Positions 22,432 to 35,658 of a stretch of 64,000 nt of DNA are shown in pieces; position 1 is the first letter of the stretch; each line of letters begins with the position of its first letter. The DNA is from Acheta domesticus. Taxonomy: Eukaryota; Arthropoda; Insecta; Orthoptera; Gryllidae. The notes beneath the pieces were generated by a model. It was not told the origin of the DNA and searched no databases. It was given only the letters and a program-made list of their open reading frames with translations. The stretch is taken from contig JAHLJT010000631.1 in the NCBI GenBank assembly GCA_031308135.1, forward strand, positions 152,455,425-152,519,424, given 5' to 3'. Both the position numbers and the translations under genes were made by a program.

Positions 22432-22939
22432 TGTAAATCAGAACTTTATTATCACGCCTGCTTTTTAAACAATTCTTTTGACGCCTTTATAGTTGTTCTT
22501 AAACTGCTGAACAATACTTACTGTGTTGAAATTCGTTTGCAGGTTATGTGATGCTTCTTTTTTGCTTTTGTAACTTTGCTTACAACAGTATTCGCGTATT
22601 TGTCAATGGCAATTGTGAAAATATCAATTTCTTAAATAGAAATGTTAGATTGGTTGGCCCTGGATACATTACTCAGTACGCGAAGTGGACATTGGAGATC
22701 GCGTTTGAAGTGGCGCTATTACTAATGTTTACAAACAGAACCACGACATCGAGATACTCCACAGCCAATCATATTTACCGTAACATTCTGGCCAAGGATA
22801 ACTCTCGAATCCGTCAATTCTCTGATGACCGCGGATTGTGAATAAGAACAATGAGTTATCCGAGTGTTAACCTAATCCGCGAATTCCTCAATTCACGGAT
22901 TATTTTCGAAGTAATCCATGATTGAGAATACGGGCGTCA

Positions 22940-23750
22940 TTATGCTGAACTGCGCGCTCTCCGCAATTATTTTCAAACGGCGCGGCGAGTATCACGTATC
23001 AATCCTTTGGTCTGCAGATCCAGTGGGCCCTCCGTGAACGACCCTTGCGCGCATTCAGCTAATCCCTCCATCGGCACCTCCGCACGCGCAACACCGGTTG
23101 TCATGCTCCTCGGTCCGACGATCGTTGTGGTTTTCTCCGTACGCGGATAAAATCATGCACGTGTCTGAATCAGTTCCAAAAGTTTCAAAATCTTGGATGA
23201 CGAATAAATGGGATACGAAAAAATCCAATGTATAATTAAAGTTTCGTGGGAGCATTTCATACCGATTAAAAAATTCGGACCCTAAACATTACATCACACA
23301 AATTTTGAAATTATTGAAAAAATAAATTAATATTGATTGTATTAACAAACCTCATGTAAAAACCTCATATTATTTTCAAATCAATAAGAACATTTTGCAA
23401 AATCATTACCGGAACATATTTTGGAAAATAAACATGCATTGGAATAATTTTTAAATTATGTAGTATCATACGCACGGCGTAATTGGGAGAGTATTTGATA
23501 ACAACACGTTTTCATCACACAATATGTTTATGAGAAAATACAGTATTTAATAATTATATCTGCTCTGTATACAAATAAATAAAATAACGTGAACAAATCG
23601 CCTCTAATGTAAATATTAACGACGTGACAGACAAGTCACAAAAGTTATATTTTTGTTATTTTTGAAGAAAACAGAAGGATAGTGCAAAATGGCTTTGATG
23701 TCATCTCGTAGAATACATATAGCACGATACTTCCCAAAAATTTAAAGACC
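22940..23750. other. No gene seen
   Basis: Mixed-composition DNA next to the right end of the nested unit, then AT-rich. Nothing recognisable. Confidence 0.5.
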
Positions 23751-23753
23751 TTA

Positions 23754-25400
23754 ATGAAAGAACTAATAATGGAGAACAAATTTTATTTGAAGGAAAAATC
23801 TCTATCTTCAGTTTCGTGGTTTAGGCGCATCGGTTTATTTAACCGGTTCTCGATCGAGATCCGTTCATTTGGCCATCCAAGTCTTTCGTGCACTACGAAT
23901 TGCTGCGACGTTTCTTTCATTTTTAATCTCGGAAAATCTCATTTTTGCTTCCCTCAAATCAAGTTTCTAGATTATGAAATTACAAAAGAAGGAATCAATA
24001 TAGGGTTGGATTAGGTGAAATAAATTGAAATTATACCATGCCTGAAAACTGACATTAATCAATTAATGCCAGTTTTGCTAGTGTGCAATTATTACAGTAG
24101 ATTTTGTTGTAACTGTGCTGTAGTAATGGCTCTTCTCTACCAATTGCTAAGTAAAAATCAGAAATGGCAATGGAATGAGGATCATCAGAAAGCATTTGGT
24201 GAAATAAAATGTATGTTTCTGCGAAAATGCGCAATTTTCCGTCCAAATATCGAGAAAACAATGTTCCTACAGACTGATGGTAGTGAGTTAGAGGTGAGAG
24301 TGATCTTTGACCAGATGGATGGGACGAAACTAAGATCATAAATCTGGAACGCACCGACTTAAAGGGACCTCAATTACAGTACAGAGGAAAAAGAAGCTCA
24401 TATCATTGTTTAGACACTGACAAATTGAACACTTATTTGATAAGTCAACACGATCAATCAAGTGATAAGGATTTTGGAGAGATCAGTGCAAACCGAAGAT
24501 GAGGGACTACCCGTAGAAATTCAGCAAAACGCTGGTAAAGGAGATTGAGAAATGGGATGGTGCTTATCAAAGTAAACACCGATCCAAGTACTTACCAAGT
24601 ACTTAATGCATTAGATTATGAATGCATTAATAAAATATGTACATGCTAATGCCGTGCATTATGTATTCAGTAAAACTAGAATGATTATCAAAGAATTCTG
24701 CTGTTGGATGAATTTAGGTGTATTAAAATAGTAATTAGGTCAAGTGAAACCTGCATAAAAATTTACAAATCAGAATTATTGCTTATAGCATTTCTCCCAA
24801 TCATATAACTGGCAATAATAATATGATTACACTGGATTTGTATGGCACATTACCAAAATTAAAAGGAGAAAATAATACATATGGTGATCTTCGATTTCCG
24901 AGTTTACGCAAGTTTACACATTGAATAAGTTGAGACCCTAGCCCTGTTCAAAACATCTCGACAAGTATCTGGACGTGATTGGAATTTACAAAAGGGTATT
25001 ATCCGATCACGGCTCGCATTTAACGAGTGAGCAATGGAAGAGATTGTTGGCTGAGAAGAACATTACCTCGATATATTCCTCGATCAGGAATTCCCAGTCC
25101 AATCCGAGCTAGAGAGTTATGAAGGAGCTCTCCGGATTGTTTCGCACTTACAGTAGGCAAAAAAAGCGAATGAATACCGTACATCGTTGGTTAAATTATT
25201 TGACACATGAAAGTAGCGGCATGACCCCTTATGTGGCTCATTTTGGGCGTAGCTCCGCCCCCGCAGTCTCCTCGAATTCCTCGGTCCGGAAGAACTAACT
25301 GCCGAAGAAATGCATCCCAAACAAATAATCGAAAGATTGATGAGGTCAGCAGCAGAATGAAAAAGAAAAGTTAAAACAAAGCCCTATTTATTTCAAGTTA
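23754..25400 (+). pseudogene. Decayed Ty3/gypsy-type pol remnant
   Basis: Pieces of a retrotransposon polyprotein lie in collinear order. 23,960-24,020 gives the FLDYEITKEGI block that ends a gypsy-type RT. 24,060-24,340 gives CNYYSRF, LYQLLSKNQKWQWNEDHQKAF and FLQTDGSE, the RT thumb to RNase H junction. 24,350-24,420 gives LKGPQLQYSTEEKEA. 24,990-25,130 gives the integrase-core motif LSDHGSHLTSEQWK, followed near 25,200-25,250 by NYLTHESSGMTPYVAHFG. Frameshifts, stops and lost blocks separate them. No LTRs or gag were found. Confidence 0.8.
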
Positions 25401-25479
25401 ATTAAAGAGTCACGATGAGGACTCCAAAGGTGTCGAAACCAAGAATGAAATTATTTTCCAATTCCAGTCTGTACGGGGG

Positions 25480-25830
25480 AACCTACGTCATGAAGACAGG
25501 TAGACGGATGTTTCGTCGGTAATCGATTTTCCGATATCAAGCACACCTAAAACATGAATTCTGACCACACATGTTAGAAGATGTAATTTATTATAAATAG
25601 GCACAAAATGTATCCACTTTTCGTTACCAGGGCCCGGCAATATGAGTTTTTGTGTCAAAAATTCGCCCTTTTCCGGCGCACGTTTTCCCACACTTCTTTC
25701 ACACGTAAGGGCGATGAAACCAACAACCCTGTCAGATATTCAGTTTTTGTCTACCACTACACGTTTCATGATTATGTGCGGATTTTTGTAAGCCACAAAT
25801 CTGAACACTATGCCGTTTGAAGTAGATAAA
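25480..25830 (+). repeat. GACG-tract family fragment
   Basis: AGACGGATGTTTCGTCGG, CGATATCAAG, ACATGAATTCTGACCACAC, TTTTCGTTACCAGGGCCCGG and AAAATTCGCCCTTTTCCGGC follow in the family's usual order. Confidence 0.65.
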
Positions 25831-26039
25831 ATGTAGGCTAATATAAAAACAAAAAGCTTATCAGAAAACTTGTGATTTATGTCAATGCTCCAAATATTTA
25901 TACATATATTTTACAATAATACAAATTTAATAATTTACAAATACAAATTTTATAATACAAATATTTTCGGCCAAGGTTTACATTCGATGTAAGTTGTTGA
26001 AGAATTTGAAGTTTCTAATCATACAAACGCGAACTCTTG

Positions 26040-26500
26040 TTATTTTCTTCCCTTACTTGATAAGAAGTATTCGTGCGCCAGAAAACTGTGAATTTTCGAC
26101 AGGAAAACTTTTATGGTCCGGCCCTGGTTACAAAAATGTGGGTACATCATGTTTCTATACATAGTAAATTACATTCTTTGACACGTGATGTAGTCAGAAT
26201 CCATTTTTTGCGTTCTTGATACCGAAAACTCGATTGAAGACAAAACATCTGTCCATGTATCTGTGGAAACTCATCTCTAGCGCCTGAATCGTTCAAGCAA
26301 AATTGATGGTCCCCGGACGATCTGAACGAACACAAGGCTTTGCGAGTTTCTAACAGATAGTTTGTACTGAGGTTCCTTTACATTTAGCCTGAGAATTTTC
26401 AAAAATTTCTCGAAAATAGCAGTAAGTTTGAAGCTTCGTCGGATAGGGTAAAGGATAGAATTGAGATTAAGCCAAACGACAATTATGTATATGCCAAACG
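26040..26500 (-). repeat. GACG-tract family fragment, inverted
   Basis: Minus-strand copy containing complements of the family blocks (GTAACCAGGGCCGG, CACGTGTCAAAG, TCGGTATCAAGAACG). With 25,480-25,830 it makes an opposed pair about 200 bp apart, possibly the two ends of one fold-back copy. Confidence 0.6.
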
Positions 26501-26519
26501 GCAACTAACAATGTATATA

Positions 26520-28780
26520 TTAGATTAAGAAATAAATATTTGTTTTAAAGGGAACAGTGCAAGTCTCATTTTGGTTTAAAATGCTTGAATTTTGGAATAT
26601 TGCAAACGTGCAATTCTTTTTGGCTTCCTACAATAATGAAGACAGATATTTCTTCGTTAATGAATTGTATTCTTTAATGTCATATACTGAAAAAACGCCC
26701 TGTGAAATTTTTCAAAATATGAATATTTTTGCAAGAAATACGGGCAATTTTCAAAACATTTTTCTCAAGAAGTATTTTTTCTGTAAATTGTCTCCTTGTG
26801 TTCATCAAAGGGCAGTAAAAATGTGATCCTAGTCTCGTTTCCAGCAAACTATCTGTTACAAATCAACATTTCGAAAGAACAAAATTGAAGATTTTTTTTG
26901 CCTTAAACAAAATCTCTTCTAAAAGTTAGCTCTCTAAAAAAAGGTCTAGAAATATGTACACAAGGTAAGTAAAATTATCTGCATAATACTACAAATCTGT
27001 TGGGGTTCTCTCTTTGCTGAAATACTTGTATCTGTACTGACGAGATCTTAGTTTACTTTTACGCTCACGAATCTGATTTATTATAGTCAGGTGTGCATCA
27101 AAAACAAAAACGTAACGACGACCTTCTCGAAACTATAATAAATGTTCTTATCGTGCTCACATAATGAGCAACGTGGATTATCGTTAAAGACAACTTCCAA
27201 GAAATGTGCTAAGGACGAAATCACATGAAATGATGTCGTGCTGCTTTAACGAACAATTACATGGGTTCTCAAAGAACGTTTTAATTTGCTTTGCTATTTT
27301 TTAAAATGTTTCTAATAAATTTTTGGTTAAAAAGAGAAGAGCCTTTACAAAGTCTTTAACAATTAAAGAAAGCGCATGCTTGTGCTCATTCATGGCTGGT
27401 GGCTGTGATGTTTAAGCGTTCTACTTCCTTGTTGAGGAATAACGTTTTATATATGGCAAGAGAACGTATTTCCCAGAATATATAATTATTTTTTGTCCAG
27501 TTATAATATTATTTTATTATTATATACCTAAGAATTTTGAAATATAAACTACTAGAAACAGACCCGGTAGTTTTCTACACATTTCTAATATTATTTTCAT
27601 AAACAATCTAAGGCAATTATGCGAAATGAATTTCTAAGACCAGGCAGAGCTTGGTGACTGGCTAAATATTTTGAATACAGGAACGCTAGATCTGTGGAGG
27701 CATCTTCAGTATAGCTGTTGAAATAGTGAACATGTAAATGCCATTTTTATACACATCAAACCATCGCTCTAGTGTTGCCGTTGCAATTTTTAAGAATATC
27801 AGCATTTACGGGATTCACAGTATATCATTCAGTGGCAACTGCTTTGTGCTCAGGACAGTGAAATCTACAGACCGTCTACCATCTCTTATTCCATGTATGT
27901 AAAACTGCGCCCGCACCAGTTACTTTCCCGCCACGGAAACCTGGCGCCCTTCGGGCACGGGTGTCTTCCCCTAACTCTCCTATTTCCCCTCTAAATCCAG
28001 AAACGGTTATGCAAGGGAACTCTGCAGCATGGAATCTAGGTACAAAGCGAAATATCACGAAGGCGTTTGCTTTAAATAGACGTAGTTTGCCTGGCGGTTT
28101 TATCTAACAATGGAGATTTGAGTTGTGCTTATTTACTTTACCACTTCAACTTTTATTTCATTTATAACTTCTGCCTTGTTAAAAAATCTGCCAATATGTA
28201 GGCATATTTTTGATTGGTTAACTCTTTTCTCTTAGTTTTGTGTTATTTTTTAGTAAATAATTATATTGTTATGTATAAGAATAATGTGAAATGAATTAAG
28301 AGGTCTCTCATGGGACGGAAACCTTTTTAACTGTCAAGAATGTGTTAAACCTCCTAACTTGAACGTAGAAAGTTAATATAATTATTGCCAATGAATGACA
28401 TTTTTTGTCAAATGTAATCATTCACTTGTTTGCTGCTCATGTGATTACGTTTATATCCTGTATACATAAATTGTTTATTGAAGTGGTAAAGTGAAATTAA
28501 AGAATCAATTTAAAGCTCATTTTGGAATATATTTACATATTACGTCACGAACAGAAAGCCAGGTTCATCCTCTATTTTGTTCAGACTATATACTGCGTAA
28601 CAAGTGTTCATTCGATTATAGTGACACCAAGTTTACAGAGTTTGTCCTACTTTGTGTGAACAATCATTTCGTAACCAATGGCAAAACCACTCTAACTCAA
28701 ACTTAGCTTTCGTTTGGTTACGTGCAGTGGGCTTACATTGCGAACAGTGATCCTGAGTGGGACAGCTACTTTCTTCTGTG
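26520..28780. other. AT-rich DNA, no gene seen
   Basis: No recognisable coding or RNA gene. Confidence 0.5.
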
Positions 28781-28799
28781 TGTGTATGTGTGTACTCGG

Positions 28800-29090
28800 T
28801 TCTTCCAGAAATCTCATCGCACGATGGCTGCCAGGGGAATTGTGCAAGCGCCGAGGAAGAAGGGAAAGGTCGCGGCCCTGAGAAAGACGGTTCTCCATGT
28901 GGCCAACAGAGGCGCCCATCGACGGCATAGAATTACCGAAACACAAGCCCGTGGTTTCCCGAGTGCCATCCAATTAAATGTCAGCGGAGGCGTCTGGCTG
29001 CCAAACGCGCGTTTGCAATTATCGGCTGCAGGTAACGGCGGACCGCGCGACGCGTTCGTGGAGGTCATTAAGGACGCACCTTGTCAATAA
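28800..29090. other. GC-rich island without a supported gene
   Basis: Both strands are open. The plus-strand frame ends at 29,090 with AATAAATAAAA just behind it, but the predicted peptide matches nothing I know. Confidence 0.35.
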
Positions 29091-29099
29091 ATAAAACAA

Positions 29100-30350
29100 G
29101 TCCTGTTGCCCGGGGAAAGGTTTCTACCGGTGATGCGCTAGGCGTTTGCACGTCCAGCACCGCACTCTCGTGGCTGTTCTGTGAACTAGTTGGATGCGCT
29201 TTTTGTTGCCGTGGTAATTTTCTGTACTAACAACGAAAGATGATCATTCAGAATTCAAGCTATAAGCAAAGTAAATTGTAGATCAGCCCGCGAGAAAAGT
29301 ATTTTACACTCCTGTTCACAAAACAACCATTTCATGAAAATATTGTTAAATCATTGCTTCATTGGTTTAAGTATTAATTAGACCAAAAGCACAGGCAAAT
29401 TGAAATATTGCCTGAAAGTACGCATGGTTTTTCCGAATAAATACTTATAAGTAACTGTGTTCATGTATTCACGTTCTATATTTGTTTGGACAAACCTATG
29501 TAACAAAAATCAATTAGTAAATATTTGAACGGTACGTCTATTTATTTGGTATTTTTTCCACAGTCCTCACACTAACATTTTAATAATGTATAAATTTATT
29601 ATTAATTGATATATTAAAATGAAAAATAATAACAATATTTAGCATTAACAACTCTAACTTGCGCTTGCGCTACAACAGCACATACTTTCCCGTATTATTG
29701 GAAATAGTTACGCGGTACCCAAATATTGCAATTTCTGCAATACTAACATCATAGCTATTACTTGAAAACGTCCAGTTCCATCAAGAAGCGCAAAACGCAC
29801 TGTTTCCATCGCAGTGTTGTCAGAAATATGCAAGTTTTTCAACTGTATAAAAATACAATACAAAAGTTTTGTAAACTTGTATTGAAAAAAATGCCTGATA
29901 CTTCCCACTATATACAAATGCATTACATAGGGCCATGGTTACAGAAGAGTATTCTAAAACCATGCAAAAATACTCTACTCACTACAAGTGGTAAGGCTTT
30001 TAGTGCGAAAACTATATATTTTCATCCAAAAATAAACATAAATTTGACAATTATGACTCCTTGTCATACAGCTACATCATGTGAAAACAATGCCACACAA
30101 TTCGCAAAAATTCACGGCCGTGGAACGGAATTTCATTGTTGCACTCCCTGCGTTGTCGAAATTCTCTAAGATGTAGTAATTTTTATTTCAAATATTTCAA
30201 AATAAGTAATTTCTAAAAGATTAATATATAAATATAAATCAAAAGCTTGAATGTAAGAAACGAACAAAAAATAATATACAAAATTTACAAATTCTAACTT
30301 ACGACGCATCCAGCTGTCTGAAGCGCAGTAAATTTGCAGCGAGCTATTAT
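29100..30350. other. AT-rich DNA with a repeat-end fragment
   Basis: At 29,675-29,705 the family left-end word AACAGCACATACTTTCCCGT occurs. Otherwise nothing recognised. Confidence 0.45.
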
Positions 30351-30359
30351 GTTTGAAAC

Positions 30360-31575
30360 GAAATTATAGAAAAAACAGTCGTATTTTCAAAAATTTAAGC
30401 GTGACCTTATTTGAAGATGTAGTTTTGATAAATACATTTCATTGAGAAAAATAATGTATTTTCACAGTTGTAGTTGTGGGACGACGCCGAAAACTAAGCG
30501 TAGGGATTTCCGAGCGGAATAAAATGTTTGTCAGGAAATAATAAAAAAACTACTCATATTTTCAAAAAATTCAACATGACCTTATTTGGAGATCTGTTTT
30601 TGATACATTTCATTAAGAAAATTGTATTTTCACAATTGTAGTTTAGAAAGAAGCAGAAAATTTTTAATTTTTTAAAATTTTTTGCAAAATCAGTCATTTT
30701 AACAAACATCAAACCTGCACTATGATCTTAAGCTTCCTTTATACCATCACAGGTCCCAATTTAATAAAATGCTTTCTGCAGTTTTTAAGAAAAAATGGTT
30801 TAAAGAAAATAAAAAAAAATGTCTATGACACAAATTTTCGCAAAAAATACTTATGTTTTTGAAAAATTGAACATGACCTTATTTGAAGACCAGTTTTTAT
30901 GAATACATTTCATTTAAAATATGTATCTTCATAATTGTAGTTATAGGAAGATGGCGAAACAATCTTGAATTTTTTCAAATTTCGAAAAATCATAGTTTTC
31001 AACTAACAAGAGATCTATGCCATTCTCTTAAATAGCCTTTAGACTATCCAACAACAAAATTTAGTCAAAATTGTTGGCGCCATTTTTTTGAAAATTTTGA
31101 AAATGTCCCAGGGGCTTCATATAAAGACCCTCCAAAATTAAAATATTGGTTCCAAATTCAAGAGGTCGCGAGATCATTTAGATCGATTAGAGAGTATCAA
31201 TTTTGGAGAAAATCGGCTGAACAGTTTAATCACTAGCGTTGTTCACAGACAGACTGACAGACGGATGGACGGACGGACGAACGGAGGACAGACGGACGGA
31301 CAACGGATGGACGGACGGACGTTCAAACGGACGTTTTGCTTTCAATTGTTTTTTCGGTATCAAGGACTTAGAAAACAAGGATTCGGGCTACACCACGTGT
31401 TACGGGATTATTTTTCTTAATTTAGCAACTTGATTTATTATCTTTTTCGATATCATGGCCCGGCAACAAATTCTTTTCTGGCAAAAATTGGCCATTTTTT
31501 CGCGCAGCATTACATAACTTTCCCTAGACTATGTATTTACTCCATATATACTTACGTATACGGGAAAGTAAATAT
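30360..31575 (+). repeat. GACG-tract fold-back family copy with internal tandem units
   Basis: Three diverged tandem units start near 30,387, 30,558 and 30,850, each containing TTTTCAAAAA, GACCTTATTTG, TACATTTCATT and TTGTAGTT. Next come the GGCGCCATTTTTTTGAAAATT block and the GACGGACGGACG tract (31,245-31,340). The copy ends in GCGCAGCATTACATAACTTT and TACGGGAAAGTAAA at about 31,560. Confidence 0.8.
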
Positions 31576-32029
31576 AGTTACATGAGTGGGAGCGGTAGAA
31601 TACGGAGTGCTGCAGTCAGAACATTTTTACTTTCATATCTTCTTTACGACTGATACGGAGTAGGCAAAGGAACAAGGATTCCTGCGTTTCGTTTAGAATG
31701 TGCCAAGTGAGAATACTGAATCCCCCTGATATGTCAAATAGCCGCAAATAATTTTTGTGATAATGAGTTGTATCTTAATATTTTACCCACTTTCTCGTTT
31801 TCACTCTCCTTTCTCCTCTTATACCTGCGCTTACAAAATTACCAAATAAATGCTTGTAGTTCGATATAACAAATAATGCTTGTTATTTTCTTGATACACG
31901 GGCTCCATAGTTCTCAACCAGCGCTTAATAGAACGGCCAGTTGAGATCCTTAGGTTCGACTCGGAACGGCACGTACCAATTTACAATGCTAATAACATTC
32001 ACCTCGCACTTTCAAAACAATCGTAGCAT

Positions 32030-32460
32030 TTCTTCTGGCATGCCTTGGCGCCTTTAGTTCGTGCCCACAGGGGTACGTCCTTTTAAGCCGTAGCGCAGCC
32101 AGAGCCCTCCCCGCCATGCATCTCCCGCTGTGGAACATCAAGAAAACTTGCGAGTGTACTGCATATTGTGACCGCTCAGCCCGAGCAGGCTGAAGCGACC
32201 CATCCCTCGGGGTTCACACACTCCCTGTCAAGCAGCACCATAGCAAGGCTGGAGAGGCTTGCAATGCAGAGAGCTTACTCTGCCCGGAGCATGGACGGCA
32301 CGAAGCGGGGAGACGCCGACCTTGGCGAACAGGGGCGCGACGGAGGGTGGAGAAGGGGTTGGAGGGGTCGCGGGCAGCTCAGACCATTCCACAAAGGAAT
32401 CGATCTATTTCCTTGTCCGGCAGCACGGGAACTACTCCACATTAATAGTGTAGTAAACGT
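32030..32460. other. Moderately GC-rich stretch, no gene seen
   Basis: Open frames exist but have no recognisable similarity. Confidence 0.3.
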
Positions 32461-32479
32461 AACGCAAGCCAGCTGAAAT

Positions 32480-34210
32480 TCAACGGAAGTGGAGCGATAG
32501 CGATGCGATTGAATTAAGAAGCTCTAAAAGGTAATTATGGAATGCTCATGAAGCAAATCATGACGGAAAGGAGAAAACATTTATCTGGTAACTTTACCAT
32601 ATTAATAAACTGTATTGGATTACAGAGCTTTGTAGCTAGTTTTTGGAAATTACTGGTCCAAACCAGGACAGTATCAGTTTCTGAGGAGTTCTATACGTCT
32701 TTCTGTCGGCATCGGTGAATAATTTCACCGACACATCATCGGGGAAATTTTCTATGGCGTCATGACTGTACTGCATACAGACAGTGTGGGATCCCGTCAA
32801 AGCTTGCATCTGAGGTGATACGGCATAACAGGAGACTTCCCAGTAAACTTGTCGTTTCCAATTCTTTTAACTACGAAGAAAATAGAACAGAACATTCATG
32901 TAAAAGCCAAATTTATTTTACGTGTAACATGTGTTTTTCTAAACATTCTAATTCGTACAGAATAACCGTCAAGAAACGCTGGGAATAAATGCGTTGAATT
33001 AAAATCTCTCTGATTTACATTCTGCATGCAGGGAAGATAGATGTATTGCTATTCTAGTATTCAGGAGAATTAGAGAATCTTTGAATCTAGTTTTTGAGAA
33101 AATTTGATTAGATTCTCAATCCCGATGCAGTATTTGAGTAACTCCTCTAGCGCGCATGCGTAAGGATATGTGATTCCGCCTGTCACGGCTGGACCACTTC
33201 CCGTGCACCAATCTAGACATATGAGGTGTCATTAAACGCGTCTCGGTCTCCTGACGGGGAACTGATAATTTATTTTTTGGTCCGGCCAGAAGATTCAAAG
33301 AAATTTCCAAAAGCATGTTTTGTCTCTATCATATACATGAGAATGCTGGGAGTTATACCAATGCCTAAATTGATCAATGTAGGTGGCGTTGATTAAACTC
33401 TAGTGTCCAAAAGGCATTTTTTTCGCTTGATATGCCATCAATTTCTTTCACGTGACAATATTGATGTTGACATATTTACGTGACAATTGAAGCTAATTTG
33501 AACCCGTGCTAGGGATATTTCATTTTAAATTTTATCCGTAAGCTTAAAACCATATTTAAAAAATAAATTTGCAAAATCTACGAACAGTATTGCCTTGAAA
33601 CTTATTAAATTTGAAGAATTTCAAGTGAATACAGAGAAAACAAACCTGTGAGAGATTGTTAGAGAATGAATGAAAGTTATGTCCGACTTCTCACTTTTAC
33701 GTTCCTATGTATATAAATCCCGATACCAATACAAATATGGATTTTCAAACGAATGAAATGCTCAACATATTCATATTAAACGTAACTAATACCTTATTCT
33801 CAGAAACATACAAAATAGTTGTCTTTTGATGTTTATTGAGATTCAAAACTATTAATAGGTGAATTACAGAATTGGAAGTGAACACAAATTAGAATGGGTT
33901 TGAGGAATTTTAATCTCTTCAAAAATTAGGGAGGAAAATATGGAAGTGTAAAGTATAACCGGGAAAGTATAAAATGTAGTTGCGACAGAATTTTCCGAAC
34001 TAATTGAGAATGATCTTTTACCAGGATTAGAGAATAACCTAGAAGAACAACTTACAGGTGATCTTTGTGCATTATTGTGCATATTAGTAAAAATCGTAAA
34101 AAGTGTAGCTTTACTAAACTCTAAGTATTCGCATCATCAATACCTTCAAGTATTTCTTACGACGATTACACTGCTCAACAAAAAAAAAACAACAAAAAAA
34201 AAAACACTTT
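32480..34210. other. AT-rich DNA, no gene seen
   Basis: Nothing recognised on either strand. Confidence 0.5.
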
Positions 34211-34214
34211 TTTT

Positions 34215-35380
34215 CACTTGCTCAGGATTTTGCAACGAATTTACAGTAAATCGGGTACGCTGAATCCAAATATGTCATTAGTTTTGTTGAATTGGCTCTA
34301 GTTCTTGTGCTATGAACATTGTAATGAACGATACTATCATAAAACTCACAGCATCTAATGCAAATATCTATCTTTATACAAACACTGTTTTTTTCATTTT
34401 AAACATTGAATATCGCATTATTTTCAGGATACTTTAATTAATAATTCGTTTTATTAATGCTTTGTTACAAAACAATGAGTTCTTCAGGAAGACCTTGTTT
34501 GAAAATTTTTAATGTATTTGACTACGTTTAGGGGGAATTTACGCTACAAAAACAGAAAAGAAATATTACAAACTTTGTAGAAAAATGTATGAAACATATT
34601 TTGGCATAAACTGGGTGATCAAGATAAGTCGTGGGCTCCTGATATGGTATGCAAAACATGTGTTGAGTGTCTCCGTCAGTGGAAAACTGAAGAGTTTAAA
34701 ATTTAGTGTACTGATGGTATGGCGAAAATTATGATGATTGTTATATTTGTTCTGTAAACGTAAAAGTCTTCAATCGTTACAAGAAAAAGAACAGAGAGTA
34801 CCCTGATTTGGAATCAGCAAAGCGACCTGTGGCATATTGACCTGATGTTCACCACACTCACTGGAAGTCATGTGTCTGATAGTGAGGATATACAGATTCT
34901 GGGTTGCAATTCAAGAATTAGCAATGGCAGTGAATACGATGGAAGTGTTTTTACAAAAGAGCACTTCTCTCCAGATAAGCTCAGTGATTTAATACGTAAT
35001 GTGTGAGGAACAAAGGGAGCGGCTCCATCAAGAAATAACGGTAATGGAAGTAAGTTATCAGGGCAGATGGGATAAACACAATACAGACTATAACTGGAGC
35101 CATCAATTTGATTGCCCTGATTTGCCACATAAAAGGATATCACACAATGTTTTGTGATTCATTGCAGGCTGTAAATATAAATACAATATTTCAAGAGTTT
35201 TTGTATAAATAGGCATATCTAGTTTAATTTATTTCAAGTTTTATGCAATTTACGAATAGTCTGTACTCAATAAAATAAAATAATATTTTTCCATGTGATT
35301 TTCATTATCTCAAAAACTAGAGCCAATCTACCAAAACCACTGCCATATTTGGATCTGTGCATTAAACATACCCTAAAATA
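34215..35380. mobile_element. Inverted-repeat element carrying a decayed CxxC gene
   Basis: GATCCAAATATG...TTGGCTCTAG-type sequence near 34,270-34,310 is mirrored at 35,315-35,370 (GAGCCAATC...CCATATTTGGATC). Between the arms lies the gene remnant at 34,560-35,010. The exact termini could not be fixed by eye. Confidence 0.5.
34560..35010 (+). pseudogene. Remnant of an arthropod multi-copy zinc-binding protein gene
   Basis: In-frame blocks read GDQDKSWAPDMVCKTCVECL, then after disruptions DDCYICSVNVKVFNRYKKK, YPDLESAKRPVAY, and SDSEDIQILG...HFSPDKLSDLIR. The CKTC and CYIC pairs suggest metal binding. From memory, proteins with GDQDKPWAPH-like and DC-Y-F/I-C blocks followed by YP-LxSAxRPV are abundant, uncharacterised and multi-copy in arthropod and other invertebrate genomes. 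I cannot name a function. Stops after FKI and PVAY and frame changes show that it is dead. Confidence 0.6.
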
Positions 35381-35654
35381 GCTTTAAATTGTTTGGCAAG
35401 AAAATGAGTGTTGACCAGTGTTATAGTTTTAAAATTGCAATATTCCCAGTACTTATAAGGCCATTGGATATTGGGAATTTTTGAAGGGGAGTATAACATT
35501 ATCAGCTACTACGATTCATTGGTAAGTCCAAGGCCAGATATTGAAAGAACACATTTGAACAAAGCTACGCATGAACGAAATGAAGTATGAAAGAAATTTT
35601 CAACACATGAAAATACTAATACTTTACAGCGTCGGCGCCGCCACATTCAGCTAG

Positions 35655-35658
35655 TTAA
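35655..35658. repeat. TTAA target duplication, left
   Basis: TTAA directly before the piggyBac terminal repeat. Confidence 0.85.

Larger units (their letters stand above)
17556..22936. mobile_element. Nested DNA-transposon-like unit with 16-bp TIRs
   Basis: CGCCCATATTCTCAAT at 17,556-17,571 is mirrored at 22,921-22,936 (one mismatch). Both ends are bordered by TCA (17,553-17,555 and 22,937-22,939), a possible 3-bp duplication of the TNA type seen with PIF/Harbinger elements. Both subterminal regions carry repeated palindromic words such as ATTCGCGAAT and TCCGCGAATT, candidate transposase-binding sites. No transposase is visible. The interior holds exon-like sequence at 18,768-18,920 and 22,294-22,431 plus the nested elements described separately. 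Superfamily assignment is tentative. Confidence 0.55.
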
